Assembly: GCF_000833605.1 (NCBI RefSeq)
Contig: NZ_JXTG01000002.1
Span: 248,001-312,000, forward strand
DNA: 64,000 bases
Origin: Anoxybacillus ayderensis
GTDB taxonomy: Bacteria > Bacillota > Bacilli > Bacillales > Anoxybacillaceae
Reading direction: 5' to 3'
Positions 37,197 through 45,863 of the stretch are shown one piece after another. The notes below the pieces were generated by a model. The model had not been told where the DNA came from and did no database searches. It worked only from the letters and a program-made list of their open reading frames with translations. How positions within the stretch are numbered: the stretch's first letter is position 1; the number at the start of each line of letters is the position of its first letter. Both the position numbers and the translations under genes were made by a program.

Positions 37197-37369
37197 GGAT
37201 GAGAACAAGGGGAGAGACTACGGAATGTAGCGCCGAAGGAGCAAGTGGCAACACGAATCTCTCAGGCAAAAGAACTCTTGTTTGACGCAGCTCTGGAGAG
37301 CGTTCACGAATGTGAACCACCCACGAGGACACCTATTACAGGGAAACTTTCAGGTGAAAGGACAGAGAC
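37197..37369 (+). ncRNA. Tandem glycine riboswitch (gcvT motif)
   Basis: Two consecutive aptamers before gcvT. Aptamer 1 (about 37205-37280) shows GGAGAG, the CGCCGAAGGAGCAA core and AATCTCTCAGGCAAAAG. Aptamer 2 (about 37290-37367) shows CTCTGGAGAG, a CACCCACGAGGACA core and CTTTCAGGTGAAAGGACAGAG at its 3' end. Glycine binding stabilises the closing stem of aptamer 2, whose 3' strand is also part of the following terminator, so glycine should turn gcv expression on, as for B. subtilis gcvT. The core of aptamer 2 differs from that of aptamer 1. Confidence 0.95.
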
Positions 37370-37407
37370 TACCATATGACAATATGGGGGTCGTCTGTCT
37401 TTTTTTA
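37361..37407 (+). terminator. Riboswitch expression-platform terminator
   Basis: A long imperfect stem (37361-37377 with 37382-37399) followed by eight T residues. Its 5' strand GACAGAG overlaps the 3' strand of the aptamer 2 closing helix, the expected mutually exclusive pairing. Confidence 0.85.
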
Positions 37408-37425
37408 TGAACAAGGAGGGAGCAT

Positions 37426-38520
37426 ATGTTAAAAAGAACACCGCTATTTCCTCTGTATGCAGAGTATGGCGCAAAAACGATTGATTTTGGCGGTTGGGAG
37501 TTACCCGTGCAATTTTCTAGCATTAAAGAAGAACATGAAGCCGTACGGACGCGGGCAGGATTGTTTGATGTGTCGCATATGGGCGAGTTTGAAGTGAAAG
37601 GAAAAGATAGCCTTGCCTTTTTACAAAAAATGATGACAAACGATGTCGCAAAATTAACAAATGGTCGCGCCCAATATACGCTTATGTGCGATGAAGACGG
37701 TGGAACAGTTGATGATTTACTTGTTTATAAAAAAGGAGACGATCATTACCTTCTTGTTGTCAATGCCGCAAATATTGAAAAAGATTTTGCATGGCTTGAA
37801 GCGCATGTAGTGGGGGATGTTGAACTTGTCAATATTTCAAACGATATTGCGCAATTGGCACTACAAGGGCCGCTTGCGGAAAAAGTGTTGCAACGATTGA
37901 CGACTGTTGATTTATCTAACATGAAATTTTTCGCTTTTGCCGATCACATCGATGTCGCAGGCGTTCAAGCGCTCGTGTCGCGGACAGGATATACAGGAGA
38001 AGACGGGTTTGAGCTGTATTGCCGAGCAGAAGATGCCCAAACGCTTTGGCGAGCGATTTTAGAGACAGGAAAAGAAGACGGAGTGCTTCCGTGCGGGCTC
38101 GGTGCGCGCGATACACTTCGTTTTGAAGCGTGCTTGCCGCTTTATGGGCAAGAATTGGCGAAAGACATTACGCCAATCGAAGCAGGGCTTGGATTTGCAG
38201 TTAAAACGAATAAAGACGTTGACTTTTTCGGAAAAGAAGTATTGAAAAAACAAAAAGAAGAAGGAACAACACGTAAACTTGTCGGCATTGAAATGATCGA
38301 CAAAGGCATTCCGCGTCACGGATATGCGGTATATGTAAACGGTGAGCAAGTTGGTGTTGTGACGACAGGAACTCAGTCGCCAACGCTTAAAAAAAATATC
38401 GGCCTAGCACTGATTTCTACAGCGTATTCTCCCCTTGATACAGAAGTAGAAGTAGATGTTCGCGGGAAACGACTAAAAGCGAAAGTAGTGGCAACGCCGT
38501 TTTATAAACGCACAAAATAA
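37426..38520 (+). CDS. gcvT: Glycine cleavage system T protein (aminomethyltransferase)
   Basis: A 364-residue enzyme that releases ammonia from the aminomethyl-lipoyl group of GcvH and passes the one-carbon unit to tetrahydrofolate. Family features: FDVSHMGEF near residue 45, [14 protein letters not shown], the folate-contacting [12 protein letters not shown] loop and [12 protein letters not shown] at 37426 after AAGGAGGGAG. First gene of gcvT-gcvPA-gcvPB behind the glycine riboswitch. gcvH is not in the window, as in B. subtilis. Confidence 0.97.
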   Translation: MLKRTPLFPLYAEYGAKTIDFGGWELPVQFSSIKEEHEAVRTRAGLFDVSHMGEFEVKGKDSLAFLQKMMTNDVAKLTNGRAQYTLMCDEDGGTVDDLLVYKKGDDHYLLVVNAANIEKDFAWLEAHVVGDVELVNISNDIAQLALQGPLAEKVLQRLTTVDLSNMKFFAFADHIDVAGVQALVSRTGYTGEDGFELYCRAEDAQTLWRAILETGKEDGVLPCGLGARDTLRFEACLPLYGQELAKDITPIEAGLGFAVKTNKDVDFFGKEVLKKQKEEGTTRKLVGIEMIDKGIPRHGYAVYVNGEQVGVVTTGTQSPTLKKNIGLALISTAYSPLDTEVEVDVRGKRLKAKVVATPFYKRTK

Positions 38521-38537
38521 TGTGAGGAGAGAGAGTT

Positions 38538-39884
38538 ATGCTTCATCGTTATTTGCCAATGACGGAAGAAGATAAGCAACAAATGTTAGAAACGATTGGT
38601 GTGCAATCGATTGATGAACTGTTTTCTGATATTCCAGAAAGCGTTCGTTTTCAAGGCGAATACAACATTAAGCCAGCAAAATCAGAACCGGAACTAATGA
38701 AAGAATTAATGGCATTAGCCGCAAAAAATGCCGATATGAAGACATATACCTCATTTTTAGGAGCTGGGGTGTATGATCATTACATCCCGACGATTGTTGA
38801 CCATGTCATTTCACGTTCCGAATTTTATACAGCGTATACGCCATATCAGCCAGAGATTTCCCAAGGGGAATTGCAAGCAATTTTCGAGTTTCAAACGATG
38901 ATTTGTGAGCTGACGGGCATGGATGTTGCCAACTCGTCGATGTATGATGGTGGAACAGCGTTAGCGGAAGCAGCGTTGTTAAGCGCAGCGCATACGAAAA
39001 AGAAAAAAATATTATTATCAAACGCAGTGCATCCGGAATATCGTGATGTCGTGAAAACGTACGCAAAAGGACCGGGGCTTGAAGTGGTAGACATACCGTA
39101 TAAAAATGGTGTAACGGATCTTGACGCTCTTCAAGCAGAAATGAATGAAGATGTCGCATGCGTCATTGTGCAATATCCAAACTTTTTCGGACAAATCGAA
39201 CCGCTAAAAGAAATTGAACCAATCGCTCATGCGCATAAAGGGATGTTTGTTGTCGCAAGCAATCCGCTTGCGTTAGGTGTATTAACACCACCAGGTCAGT
39301 TCGGTGCAGACATCGTCGTTGGCGATGCGCAACCGTTTGGCATTCCAGCCCAATTCGGTGGTCCACATTGCGGTTATTTTGCGGTGAAATCGGCGCTCAT
39401 GCGCAAAATTCCAGGGCGTCTCGTCGGACAAACGACGGATGAAGAAGGGCGACGCGGCTTTGTTTTGACGTTGCAAGCGCGTGAACAACATATTCGCCGC
39501 GACAAAGCGACGTCAAATATTTGCTCGAACCAAGCGTTAAATGCGCTCGCCGCATCGGTGGCGATGACCGCGCTCGGCAAAAAAGGTGTAAAAGAAATGG
39601 CGACGATGAATATTCAAAAAGCGCATTATGCAAAAGAAGCGTTCGTCAATCATGGATTTGATGTCGTATTTACAGGACCGTTTTTCAACGAGTTTGTTGT
39701 TCGACTGAACAAGCCCGTAGCGGAAGTAAATAAAAAGCTGTTGGAAAAAGGGATCATCGGCGGCTACGATCTCGGGCGCGATTATCCAGAACTGCAAAAC
39801 TGCATGTTAATTGCGGTCACAGAATTGCGCACGAAAGAAGAAATCGACACGCTTGTGAAAGAATTGGGGGATTGTCATGCATAA
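38538..39884 (+). CDS. gcvPA: Glycine dehydrogenase (decarboxylating) subunit 1
   Basis: A 448-residue subunit of the split P protein. Together with GcvPB it forms the PLP enzyme that decarboxylates glycine. This subunit is the N-terminal homolog and lacks the PLP lysine; family stretches include [29 protein letters not shown] and [20 protein letters not shown]. It starts 17 bases after gcvT and overlaps gcvPB by eight bases. Confidence 0.96.
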   Translation: MLHRYLPMTEEDKQQMLETIGVQSIDELFSDIPESVRFQGEYNIKPAKSEPELMKELMALAAKNADMKTYTSFLGAGVYDHYIPTIVDHVISRSEFYTAYTPYQPEISQGELQAIFEFQTMICELTGMDVANSSMYDGGTALAEAALLSAAHTKKKKILLSNAVHPEYRDVVKTYAKGPGLEVVDIPYKNGVTDLDALQAEMNEDVACVIVQYPNFFGQIEPLKEIEPIAHAHKGMFVVASNPLALGVLTPPGQFGADIVVGDAQPFGIPAQFGGPHCGYFAVKSALMRKIPGRLVGQTTDEEGRRGFVLTLQAREQHIRRDKATSNICSNQALNALAASVAMTALGKKGVKEMATMNIQKAHYAKEAFVNHGFDVVFTGPFFNEFVVRLNKPVAEVNKKLLEKGIIGGYDLGRDYPELQNCMLIAVTELRTKEEIDTLVKELGDCHA

Positions 39885-41331
39885 AGATCAACCGCTTATT
39901 TTTGAATTAAGCAAGCCAGGACGAATCGGATATAGCTTACCAGCACTAGACGTACCAGCAGTCGATGTTGCACAAGTCGTTCCAACCGATTACATTCGGC
40001 AAGAAGCACCGGAGCTTCCTGAAGTGTCAGAGCTTGACATTATGCGTCATTATACAGCGCTATCAAAGCGTAACCACGGGGTTGATTCCGGCTTTTATCC
40101 GCTTGGATCTTGTACGATGAAATACAATCCGAAAATAAATGAAAACGTTGCTCGCTTCGCTGGATTTGCCCACATTCATCCGCTTCAGCCGGGAGAAACG
40201 GTGCAAGGGGCGCTTGAATTAATGTATGACTTACAAGAGCATTTAAAAGAAATTACCGGCATGGATGCGGTGACGTTGCAGCCAGCCGCTGGTGCGCATG
40301 GAGAATGGACAGGACTGATGATGATTCGCGCCTACCATGAAGCAAACGGCGACTACAATCGCACAAAAGTCATTGTCCCTGATACGGCGCACGGAACAAA
40401 TCCTGCGTCGGCAACAGTTGCCGGGTTTGAAACGGTGACGGTGAAATCGACGGAAGAAGGGCTTGTCGATTTAGACGATTTACGCCGCGTCGTCGGTTCA
40501 GATACAGCCGCGCTTATGCTCACAAACCCAAATACGCTCGGTCTTTTTGAAGAAAATATTTTAGAAATGGCAGAAATCGTGCATGCCGCAGGTGGAAAGC
40601 TGTATTACGACGGGGCAAACTTAAATGCGGTGTTAAGCAAAGCACGCCCTGGCGATATGGGCTTTGACGTCGTGCACTTAAACCTTCATAAAACGTTTAC
40701 TGGTCCGCATGGCGGCGGTGGCCCTGGGTCTGGTCCAGTTGGTGTGAAGGCGGATCTTATTCCATTTTTACCGAAACCGACGGTGGAAAAGGGAGAAGAT
40801 GGATACTATTTCGACTATGACAGACCAAAAGCGATCGGCCGCGTGAAGCCGTTTTATGGCAACTTCGGCATTAACGTTCGCGCCTATACGTATATTCGTT
40901 CGATGGGGCCAGACGGCTTAAAAGCAGTGACAGAGTATGCGGTATTAAACGCTAACTACATGATGCGTCGCTTAGCGGAATATTACGACTTGCCATACAA
41001 CCGTCATTGCAAGCACGAGTTTGTCCTATCAGGAAAGCGGCAAAAGAAATTGGGTGTGCGCACGCTTGATATTGCAAAGCGCTTGCTTGACTTCGGCTAC
41101 CATCCGCCGACGATTTACTTCCCATTGATTGTCGAAGAGTGCATGATGATCGAACCGACGGAAACGGAGTCAAAAGAAACGCTCGATGCGTTCATTGATG
41201 CGATGATCCAAATTGCGAAAGAAGCGGAAGAAACGCCGGAAATCGTCCAAGAAGCACCGCATACAACGGTCGTCAAACGATTGGATGAAACGACGGCGGC
41301 CCGCAAACCGATTTTGCGTTATCAGAAATAA
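39877..41331 (+). CDS. gcvPB: Glycine dehydrogenase (decarboxylating) subunit 2
   Basis: A 484-residue PLP-bearing subunit of the P protein. The cofactor lysine is in [20 protein letters not shown]; the [10 protein letters not shown] and [12 protein letters not shown] loops are typical. It overlaps gcvPA by eight bases, consistent with a stoichiometric heterodimer. The Glu/Thr-rich C-terminal tail (about 445-484) is likely flexible. A terminator follows. Confidence 0.96.
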   Translation: MHKDQPLIFELSKPGRIGYSLPALDVPAVDVAQVVPTDYIRQEAPELPEVSELDIMRHYTALSKRNHGVDSGFYPLGSCTMKYNPKINENVARFAGFAHIHPLQPGETVQGALELMYDLQEHLKEITGMDAVTLQPAAGAHGEWTGLMMIRAYHEANGDYNRTKVIVPDTAHGTNPASATVAGFETVTVKSTEEGLVDLDDLRRVVGSDTAALMLTNPNTLGLFEENILEMAEIVHAAGGKLYYDGANLNAVLSKARPGDMGFDVVHLNLHKTFTGPHGGGGPGSGPVGVKADLIPFLPKPTVEKGEDGYYFDYDRPKAIGRVKPFYGNFGINVRAYTYIRSMGPDGLKAVTEYAVLNANYMMRRLAEYYDLPYNRHCKHEFVLSGKRQKKLGVRTLDIAKRLLDFGYHPPTIYFPLIVEECMMIEPTETESKETLDAFIDAMIQIAKEAEETPEIVQEAPHTTVVKRLDETTAARKPILRYQK

Positions 41332-41332
41332 A

Positions 41333-41371
41333 AAAAGGTGCCAGGCGTTTTGGCTTGGCACCTTATTTTTT
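41333..41371. terminator. Terminator between gcvPB and yqhL
   Basis: Nine-bp perfect stem (41335-41343 with 41356-41364) with A run before and T run after, so usable from both convergent genes. Confidence 0.85.
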
Positions 41372-41734
41372 CTTCACCTTTCCTGTCCACATTTTAAATC
41401 CACCTTTTAAGTGGTAAAGGTCGCGATATCCTTTTCGGTAAAGCATTTGTGCCGCACGGCCGCTGCGAAGTCCGCTTTGGCAATATAAATAAATCGGCTG
41501 GTCTTTACGCAATTCTTTCATGCGTAAACGCAGTTGTGAAAGTGGAATGTTACGTGCTCCTAAAATGTGACCGGCAGCGTATTCATCTGGTTCGCGAACG
41601 TCGATGAGTTGCGCTTTTCGATAACCTGCGCGGAACTCTTCTTCCGTAAGCGTTTTAACGACTCGCTTTTGGTAAAAGTATGTAATTACCGCGTACACAA
41701 TGATTGCTCCGAGAATAATAAGAACTGTCGTCAT
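41363..41734 (-). CDS. yqhL: Rhodanese-like protein with membrane anchor (YqhL-like)
   Basis: A 123-residue protein: N-terminal transmembrane helix (about residues 3-19) and one rhodanese domain (30-120). The active-site loop YCQSGLRSG carries the catalytic Cys, and the Asp of LIDVREPDEY is conserved. It would carry a persulfide at the membrane surface; substrate unknown. GGAGGGTAAG lies before the ATG on the minus strand. Convergent with gcvPB as in B. subtilis. Confidence 0.9.
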   Translation of the reverse strand: MTTVLIILGAIIVYAVITYFYQKRVVKTLTEEEFRAGYRKAQLIDVREPDEYAAGHILGARNIPLSQLRLRMKELRKDQPIYLYCQSGLRSGRAAQMLYRKGYRDLYHLKGGFKMWTGKVKKK

Positions 41735-41859
41735 GCTTACCCTCCTTTTTCATCGTTGCCACGTCTATTATATAAATGTTTCGTCCAAGAAGCAAAGCAT
41801 TTTCCATTGACTTATTATGTTTGCTACACTATAAAATGATAGAGGAAAGGGTGGAGTAG

Positions 41860-42696
41860 ATGGAAAAAGAAGTATGGCGATTTATCGACTCAGGCAATTG
41901 TTCCCCAGCGTTTAATATGGCGCTTGATGAAGCGTTGTTAGAATGGCATAGTGAAGGACACTTTCCACCGACCATTCGGTTTTACGGTTGGAACCCACCG
42001 ACGCTTTCGATCGGCTATTTTCAAAAAGTCGAAAAAGAGATCGATATGGATGCAGTAAAAAAATACGGACTTGGCTTTGTGAGACGCCCAACAGGCGGAC
42101 GTGGTGTGCTTCATGATAAAGAGTTAACGTATAGCGTTATCGTATCAGAAGCGCATCCAGCTATGCCGCAGACGGTGACGGAAGCGTATCGCGTCATTTC
42201 ACAAGGCATTTTGGAAGGATTTCGTTTCCTTGGGCTTGATGCGTATTTTGCTGTTCCAAAAACAGAAGAAGAAAAAGCGGATTTAAAAAATCCGCGCTCG
42301 GCTGTTTGTTTTGACGCACCGTCTTGGTATGAGCTCGTTGTCGAAGGAAGAAAAGTGGCAGGAAGCGCCCAAACGCGACAAAAAGGGGTCATTTTACAAC
42401 ATGGCTCGATTTTATTAGACTTAGATGAAGAGATGCTTTTTAGCTTGTTTAAGTATCCGAACGAACGAGTGAAAGAGCGGTTGCGACAAAATTTTAAAAA
42501 CAAAGCGGTCGCAATCAATGAGCTAACCGATCGAAAAGTGACGATCGATGAGGCGAAAGAAGCATTTTTCAAAGGATTTGAAAAAGGTTTAAACATTCAG
42601 TTGGAACGATATGAATTAACCGATGATGAGCGGCTGTACGTTCAGCAACTAGCGAGAAATAAATATGAAACAGATGAATGGAATTTTAAAAGGTAA
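41860..42696 (+). CDS. lipM: Octanoyl-[GcvH]:protein N-octanoyltransferase LipM
   Basis: A 278-residue cofactor transferase that moves octanoate from acyl carrier protein to GcvH, the first step of lipoate assembly in B. subtilis. The acyl-carrying Cys150 lies in [11 protein letters not shown] and the catalytic Lys in [11 protein letters not shown]; the [18 protein letters not shown] stretch is the BPL/LplA family signature. Start ATG at 41860 after GGAAAGGGTGG. It follows yqhL as B. subtilis yqhM/lipM does; closeness to gcv genes fits, since GcvH is its acceptor. Confidence 0.94.
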   Translation: MEKEVWRFIDSGNCSPAFNMALDEALLEWHSEGHFPPTIRFYGWNPPTLSIGYFQKVEKEIDMDAVKKYGLGFVRRPTGGRGVLHDKELTYSVIVSEAHPAMPQTVTEAYRVISQGILEGFRFLGLDAYFAVPKTEEEKADLKNPRSAVCFDAPSWYELVVEGRKVAGSAQTRQKGVILQHGSILLDLDEEMLFSLFKYPNERVKERLRQNFKNKAVAINELTDRKVTIDEAKEAFFKGFEKGLNIQLERYELTDDERLYVQQLARNKYETDEWNFKR

Positions 42697-42734
42697 ATTT
42701 TCCTCTTGACAAATAAAAAACACTTGACTTAATT

Positions 42735-42788
42735 ATCAATATGTAGTATGGGTTTTGTAAAAAAACATACTACATATTGATTTTTTTA
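42735..42788 (+). promoter_or_regulatory. Two NrdR-box-like sites in a terminator-like hairpin before nrdJ
   Basis: Boxes CAATATGTAGTA (42737-42748) and TACTACATATTG (42768-42779) are near matches to the NrdR consensus core and lie 31 bp apart centre to centre, three helical turns, which is the usual paired arrangement. They are inverted copies, part of a 16-bp perfect inverted repeat (42735-42750 with 42766-42781) followed by seven T residues, so the same DNA could also form a transcription terminator. TTGACA (42706) and TTGACT (42724) are possible -35 elements. Confidence 0.65.
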
Positions 42789-42855
42789 TTGATTATTGTT
42801 GTCGATATATGGTAGTTTAATGTAGTAAGATTATGTTGGAAGAGGAGAGGTAAAC

Positions 42856-43641
42856 ATGACGGTTGCGTTTTCTGAAAAAATGACGGTGAATGTGGACAAG
42901 TTGAATGAAGACATTCGCCTATTTCCACAAGTGCACCCGATTACTCCTGAGATGCACATTACATATAAGGGTGTGTCGCGCTTAGTGATGCTTGATCGCT
43001 ATTCGTTTAAAGATACGGAAAAGTTGACGCTAAGCGTCGGGGATTTTGTCGTTTTAACAGTGAAGGAAGATCCGAAGTTTCCGGCGCGTGGGCTTGGGTT
43101 TATTGTCGAGTTGGATTGGGAGAGTAAAAAAGCACACGTGCTTGTGGAAGAAGAATATCGCCATGTGTTAGAAGGGGACGAGGCGAAAACAGGCATTGTC
43201 GTTCGTTCTCTTGATGTTATTGAAAAACCATTAGAAATTTATTATGAGCAAATTGCAAAGCGGAACGCAACCGGGCTAGCCGCTGTTGAGCAAACGGAAG
43301 AAAAACGGCAAGAGTGGTTCGAAAAGTTTTATGAACAGCTTGTCAGTCTAAATTTCGTTCCAGCAGGGCGCGTATTATATGGAGCAGGTTCTGGAACAGA
43401 AGTGACGTACTTCAACTGCTACGTCATGCCATTTGTGAAAGACTCGCGTGAAGGTATTTCTGAACATCGCAAACAAGTGATGGAAATTATGAGCCGCGGT
43501 GGCGGTGTCGGAACGAACGGTTCTACCCTTCGTCCACGCAATACACTCGCGCGCGGAGTAAATGGAAAATCGTCCGGTTCAGTGTCATGGCTTGACGACA
43601 TTGCAAAACTGACCCATCTTGTCGAACAAGGTGGCTCCCGT
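42856..43641 (+). CDS. nrdJ: Adenosylcobalamin-dependent ribonucleotide reductase, exon 1
   Basis: First 262 codons of a class II (B12-dependent) ribonucleotide reductase, which makes dNTP precursors with or without oxygen. It includes the N-terminal domain, the first active-site cysteine in YFNCYVMPF, the GGGVGTNGSTLRPR loop and ends ...EQGGSR. The next codon in the genome is TAA, the first bases of a group I intron. Joined to exon 2 the conserved GGSRRGAQM sequence is restored without loss of a residue. ATG at 42856 after GGAAGAGGAGAGG. No cobalamin riboswitch was seen upstream. Confidence 0.93.
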
Positions 43642-43990
43642 TAACAAAACGCCATCGGCGGGAGTAAAATCTCGTGAATTGCTGGAACACCCTAAAGCCA
43701 ATTGAACCACAACGTAGCTGGCAACGGCAAGCGTGACGGTGTAAAAATCAATTGGATGGAACAATGGGCGACCAGCAGCCAAGCATCTCTGGAAACGGAG
43801 ATGAAGGTTCAGAGACTATCGAAACTTCCTGATTTGAAAATGGAAGGAGTAGACCATCATATTCGGTGACGAGATGATGGGGCACGAGACAAAGAGGCTT
43901 CCTCTTTGATGAGATAGTCCGATCTCTAGTGAAAGCTAGAGAGTGTGGCAGAAATGACCACACCCACTCAAATGAGTGAGTAACAAATTG
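43642..43990 (+). ncRNA. Group I self-splicing intron in nrdJ (subgroup IA-like, no ORF)
   Basis: 349 nucleotides. P1 pairs exon end CTCCCGT (43635-43641) with the guide GCGGGAG (43658-43664), with the diagnostic T-G pair at the 5' splice site. P3: CTCGTG (43671-43676) with CACGAG (43883-43888). P7: GACTATC (43814-43820) with GATAGTC (43913-43919), inside classical R and S sequences. P8: 43891-43897 with 43901-43907. P9: 43924-43929 with 43936-43941, and further 3' hairpins at 43943-43963 and 43965-43978. Two extra hairpins between P7 and P3' suggest subgroup IA. The last base is G43990 (omega G). No homing endonuclease fits inside. Confidence 0.95.
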
Positions 43991-45766
43991 CGTGGCGCCC
44001 AAATGATTATGTTGGCCGATTGGCACCCGGACATTATTGAATTCATTATTTCGAAAATGCAAAATCCACGCATTTTGCGCTATTTGCTTGAAAATACAGA
44101 AGATGAAGGCATTCAAAAAGCAGCGAAAGAAAAACTAAAGTTTACACCGCTTACTGAACAAGAGCGCGCGATGTATCAAGGAATTGTTAACTACAAAAAC
44201 ATCCCAGGATACGGCGGCTTTTCAGAAAAAATTATTAAAGACGCGGAAGAAAAGTTGCGGACAGGCGGAACGTATAGCGTGCACAATCCGGACTTTTTAA
44301 CAGGGGCGAACATTTCCGTTTGCTTAACAAAAGAGTTTATGCAGGCAGTAGAAAACGATGAAGAATACGAATTGCGCTTTCCAGATGTTGAAACGTACTC
44401 GGAAGAAGAAATGCGCATCTACAACGAAAAATGGCATGAAGTCGGCGATGTGCGTGAATGGGAGAAAATGGGCTATCGCGTTCGCGTCTACCGGAAAATT
44501 CGCGCGCGCGAGCTATGGAAGCTCATTAACATTTGCGCAACGTATTCCGCCGAACCAGGCATTTTCTTTATCGACAACGCCAACGACATGACGAACGCAA
44601 GAGCGTACGGACAAAAAGTTGTCGCAACAAATCCGTGTGGTGAGCAGCCCCTCGCACCTTATTCTGTGTGCAATTTAGCTGCAATTAATTTGGCGAATAT
44701 GGTCGATAAAGAAAAGAAAGTTGTGGATTATGAAAAATTAAAGCGGACGGTTGAAGTCGGTGTCCGCATGCAAGATAACGTTATTGACGCAACCCCGTAC
44801 TTCCTTGAGGAAAATAAAAAACAAGCGCTTGGGGAGCGCCGCGTCGGTCTTGGCGTCATGGGACTAGCGGATTTGCTTATTTATTGCGAAAAAGAGTACG
44901 GTTCGGAAGAAGGAAATCAGTTAGTTGACGAGCTGTTTAAAACAATTGCGACAACGGCGTATCGTGCGTCGATTGAGCTTGCGAAAGAAAAAGGAAGCTT
45001 TCCGTTTTTAGTTGGTGAAACAGAAGAAGAAACGATGAAATTGCGTGAAGCGTTTATTCACACCGGTTATATGAAAAAAATGCCGGACGATATTCGCCAA
45101 GATATTTTAAAATACGGCATTCGCAACTCGCATTTATTAACGGTTGCTCCGACTGGATCCACAGGGACCATGATCGGCGTGTCCACAGGACTCGAACCAT
45201 ATTTTTCCTTTTCTTATTATCGAAGCGGCCGTCTAGGTAAGTTTATTGAAGTGAAGGCGGATATCGTTCAAGAATATTTAGATAAACATCCAGAAGCAGA
45301 TCCGAACAACTTGCCGCATTGGTTTGTAACCGCGATGGATTTATCGCCAGAAGCGCATGCGGATGTACAATGCATTATTCAACGTTGGGTCGATTCAAGC
45401 CTCTCGAAAACGGTGAATGCACCGCGCGGCTATACGGTCGAGCAAGTGCAAAAAGTGTACGAGCGTTTATGGCGAGGTGGTGCAAAAGGTGGAACAGTCT
45501 ATGTTGACGGTAGCCGTGATGCGCAAGTATTAACATTAAAAGCAGAAGAACATGCGGTCGAAGAGCAGCTAGAGCTTCTGCCAGAAGAACCGAAAAAGCG
45601 AGCTGTTGCGCTTGTTGAAACGATCCCAGATTTACGCGCAACGGACGTCACAATCGGTTCGGAAGTCGGAAACATTTGTCCAGTATGCCGTGAAGGAACG
45701 GTCGAAGAAATCGGTGGCTGCAACACGTGCACAAGTTGCGGTGCCCAATTAAAATGTGGCTTATAA
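43991..45766 (+). CDS. nrdJ: Adenosylcobalamin-dependent ribonucleotide reductase, exon 2
   Basis: Remaining 591 codons; the spliced protein is 853 residues. It contains the catalytic NPCGEQPLAPYSVCNLAAINL segment (thiyl-radical Cys and Glu), the PTGSTGTMIGVSTGLEP phosphate-binding loop, and a C-terminal zinc-ribbon-like tail with CPVC...GGCNTCTSCGAQLKC, typical of class II enzymes and used in re-reduction. Translation from the ATG at 43976 is not meaningful because it lies in the intron. The gene ends with its own terminator. Confidence 0.93.
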   Translation, partial: RGAQMIMLADWHPDIIEFIISKMQNPRILRYLLENTEDEGIQKAAKEKLKFTPLTEQERAMYQGIVNYKNIPGYGGFSEKIIKDAEEKLRTGGTYSVHNPDFLTGANISVCLTKEFMQAVENDEEYELRFPDVETYSEEEMRIYNEKWHEVGDVREWEKMGYRVRVYRKIRARELWKLINICATYSAEPGIFFIDNANDMTNARAYGQKVVATNPCGEQPLAPYSVCNLAAINLANMVDKEKKVVDYEKLKRTVEVGVRMQDNVIDATPYFLEENKKQALGERRVGLGVMGLADLLIYCEKEYGSEEGNQLVDELFKTIATTAYRASIELAKEKGSFPFLVGETEEETMKLREAFIHTGYMKKMPDDIRQDILKYGIRNSHLLTVAPTGSTGTMIGVSTGLEPYFSFSYYRSGRLGKFIEVKADIVQEYLDKHPEADPNNLPHWFVTAMDLSPEAHADVQCIIQRWVDSSLSKTVNAPRGYTVEQVQKVYERLWRGGAKGGTVYVDGSRDAQVLTLKAEEHAVEEQLELLPEEPKKRAVALVETIPDLRATDVTIGSEVGNICPVCREGTVEEIGGCNTCTSCGAQLKCGL

Positions 45767-45772
45767 CGTAAA

Positions 45773-45802
45773 AAGGGACGGGAAAACCCGTTCCTTATTT
45801 TA
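45773..45802 (+). terminator. Terminator of nrdJ
   Basis: Ten-pair stem with one G-T pair (45773-45782 with 45787-45796), four-base loop and T-rich tail. Confidence 0.8.
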
Positions 45803-45820
45803 TTACAAAAATTGTATTTC

Positions 45821-45860
45821 ATCACCTCATGCGAATAAACCATACTAACATTGAGGTGAT
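45821..45860 (+). promoter_or_regulatory. Inverted repeat masking the splB ribosome-binding site
   Basis: ATCACCTCA (45821-45829) and TGAGGTGAT (45852-45860) form a nine-bp perfect helix with a 22-base loop; the right arm is the splB Shine-Dalgarno. A CATACTA element at 45841-45847 matches a sigma-G -10 sequence; if transcription starts there the left arm would be absent from the mRNA. Confidence 0.5.
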
Positions 45861-45863
45861 TGT

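Noticed and set aside
42697-42855. Cobalamin riboswitch upstream of the B12-dependent reductase
   Set aside because: The 159-base leader lacks the B12-box and the needed length; only the NrdR-like hairpin is there.
43976-43990. Independent translation of exon 2 from the ATG at 43976
   Set aside because: The ATG is inside the intron, lacks a good ribosome-binding site, and would give a catalytically incomplete fragment.
42856-45766. Reading nrdJ as a frameshifted or broken pseudogene in two pieces
   Set aside because: The intervening sequence has a full set of group I helices and its precise removal restores a conserved protein sequence.
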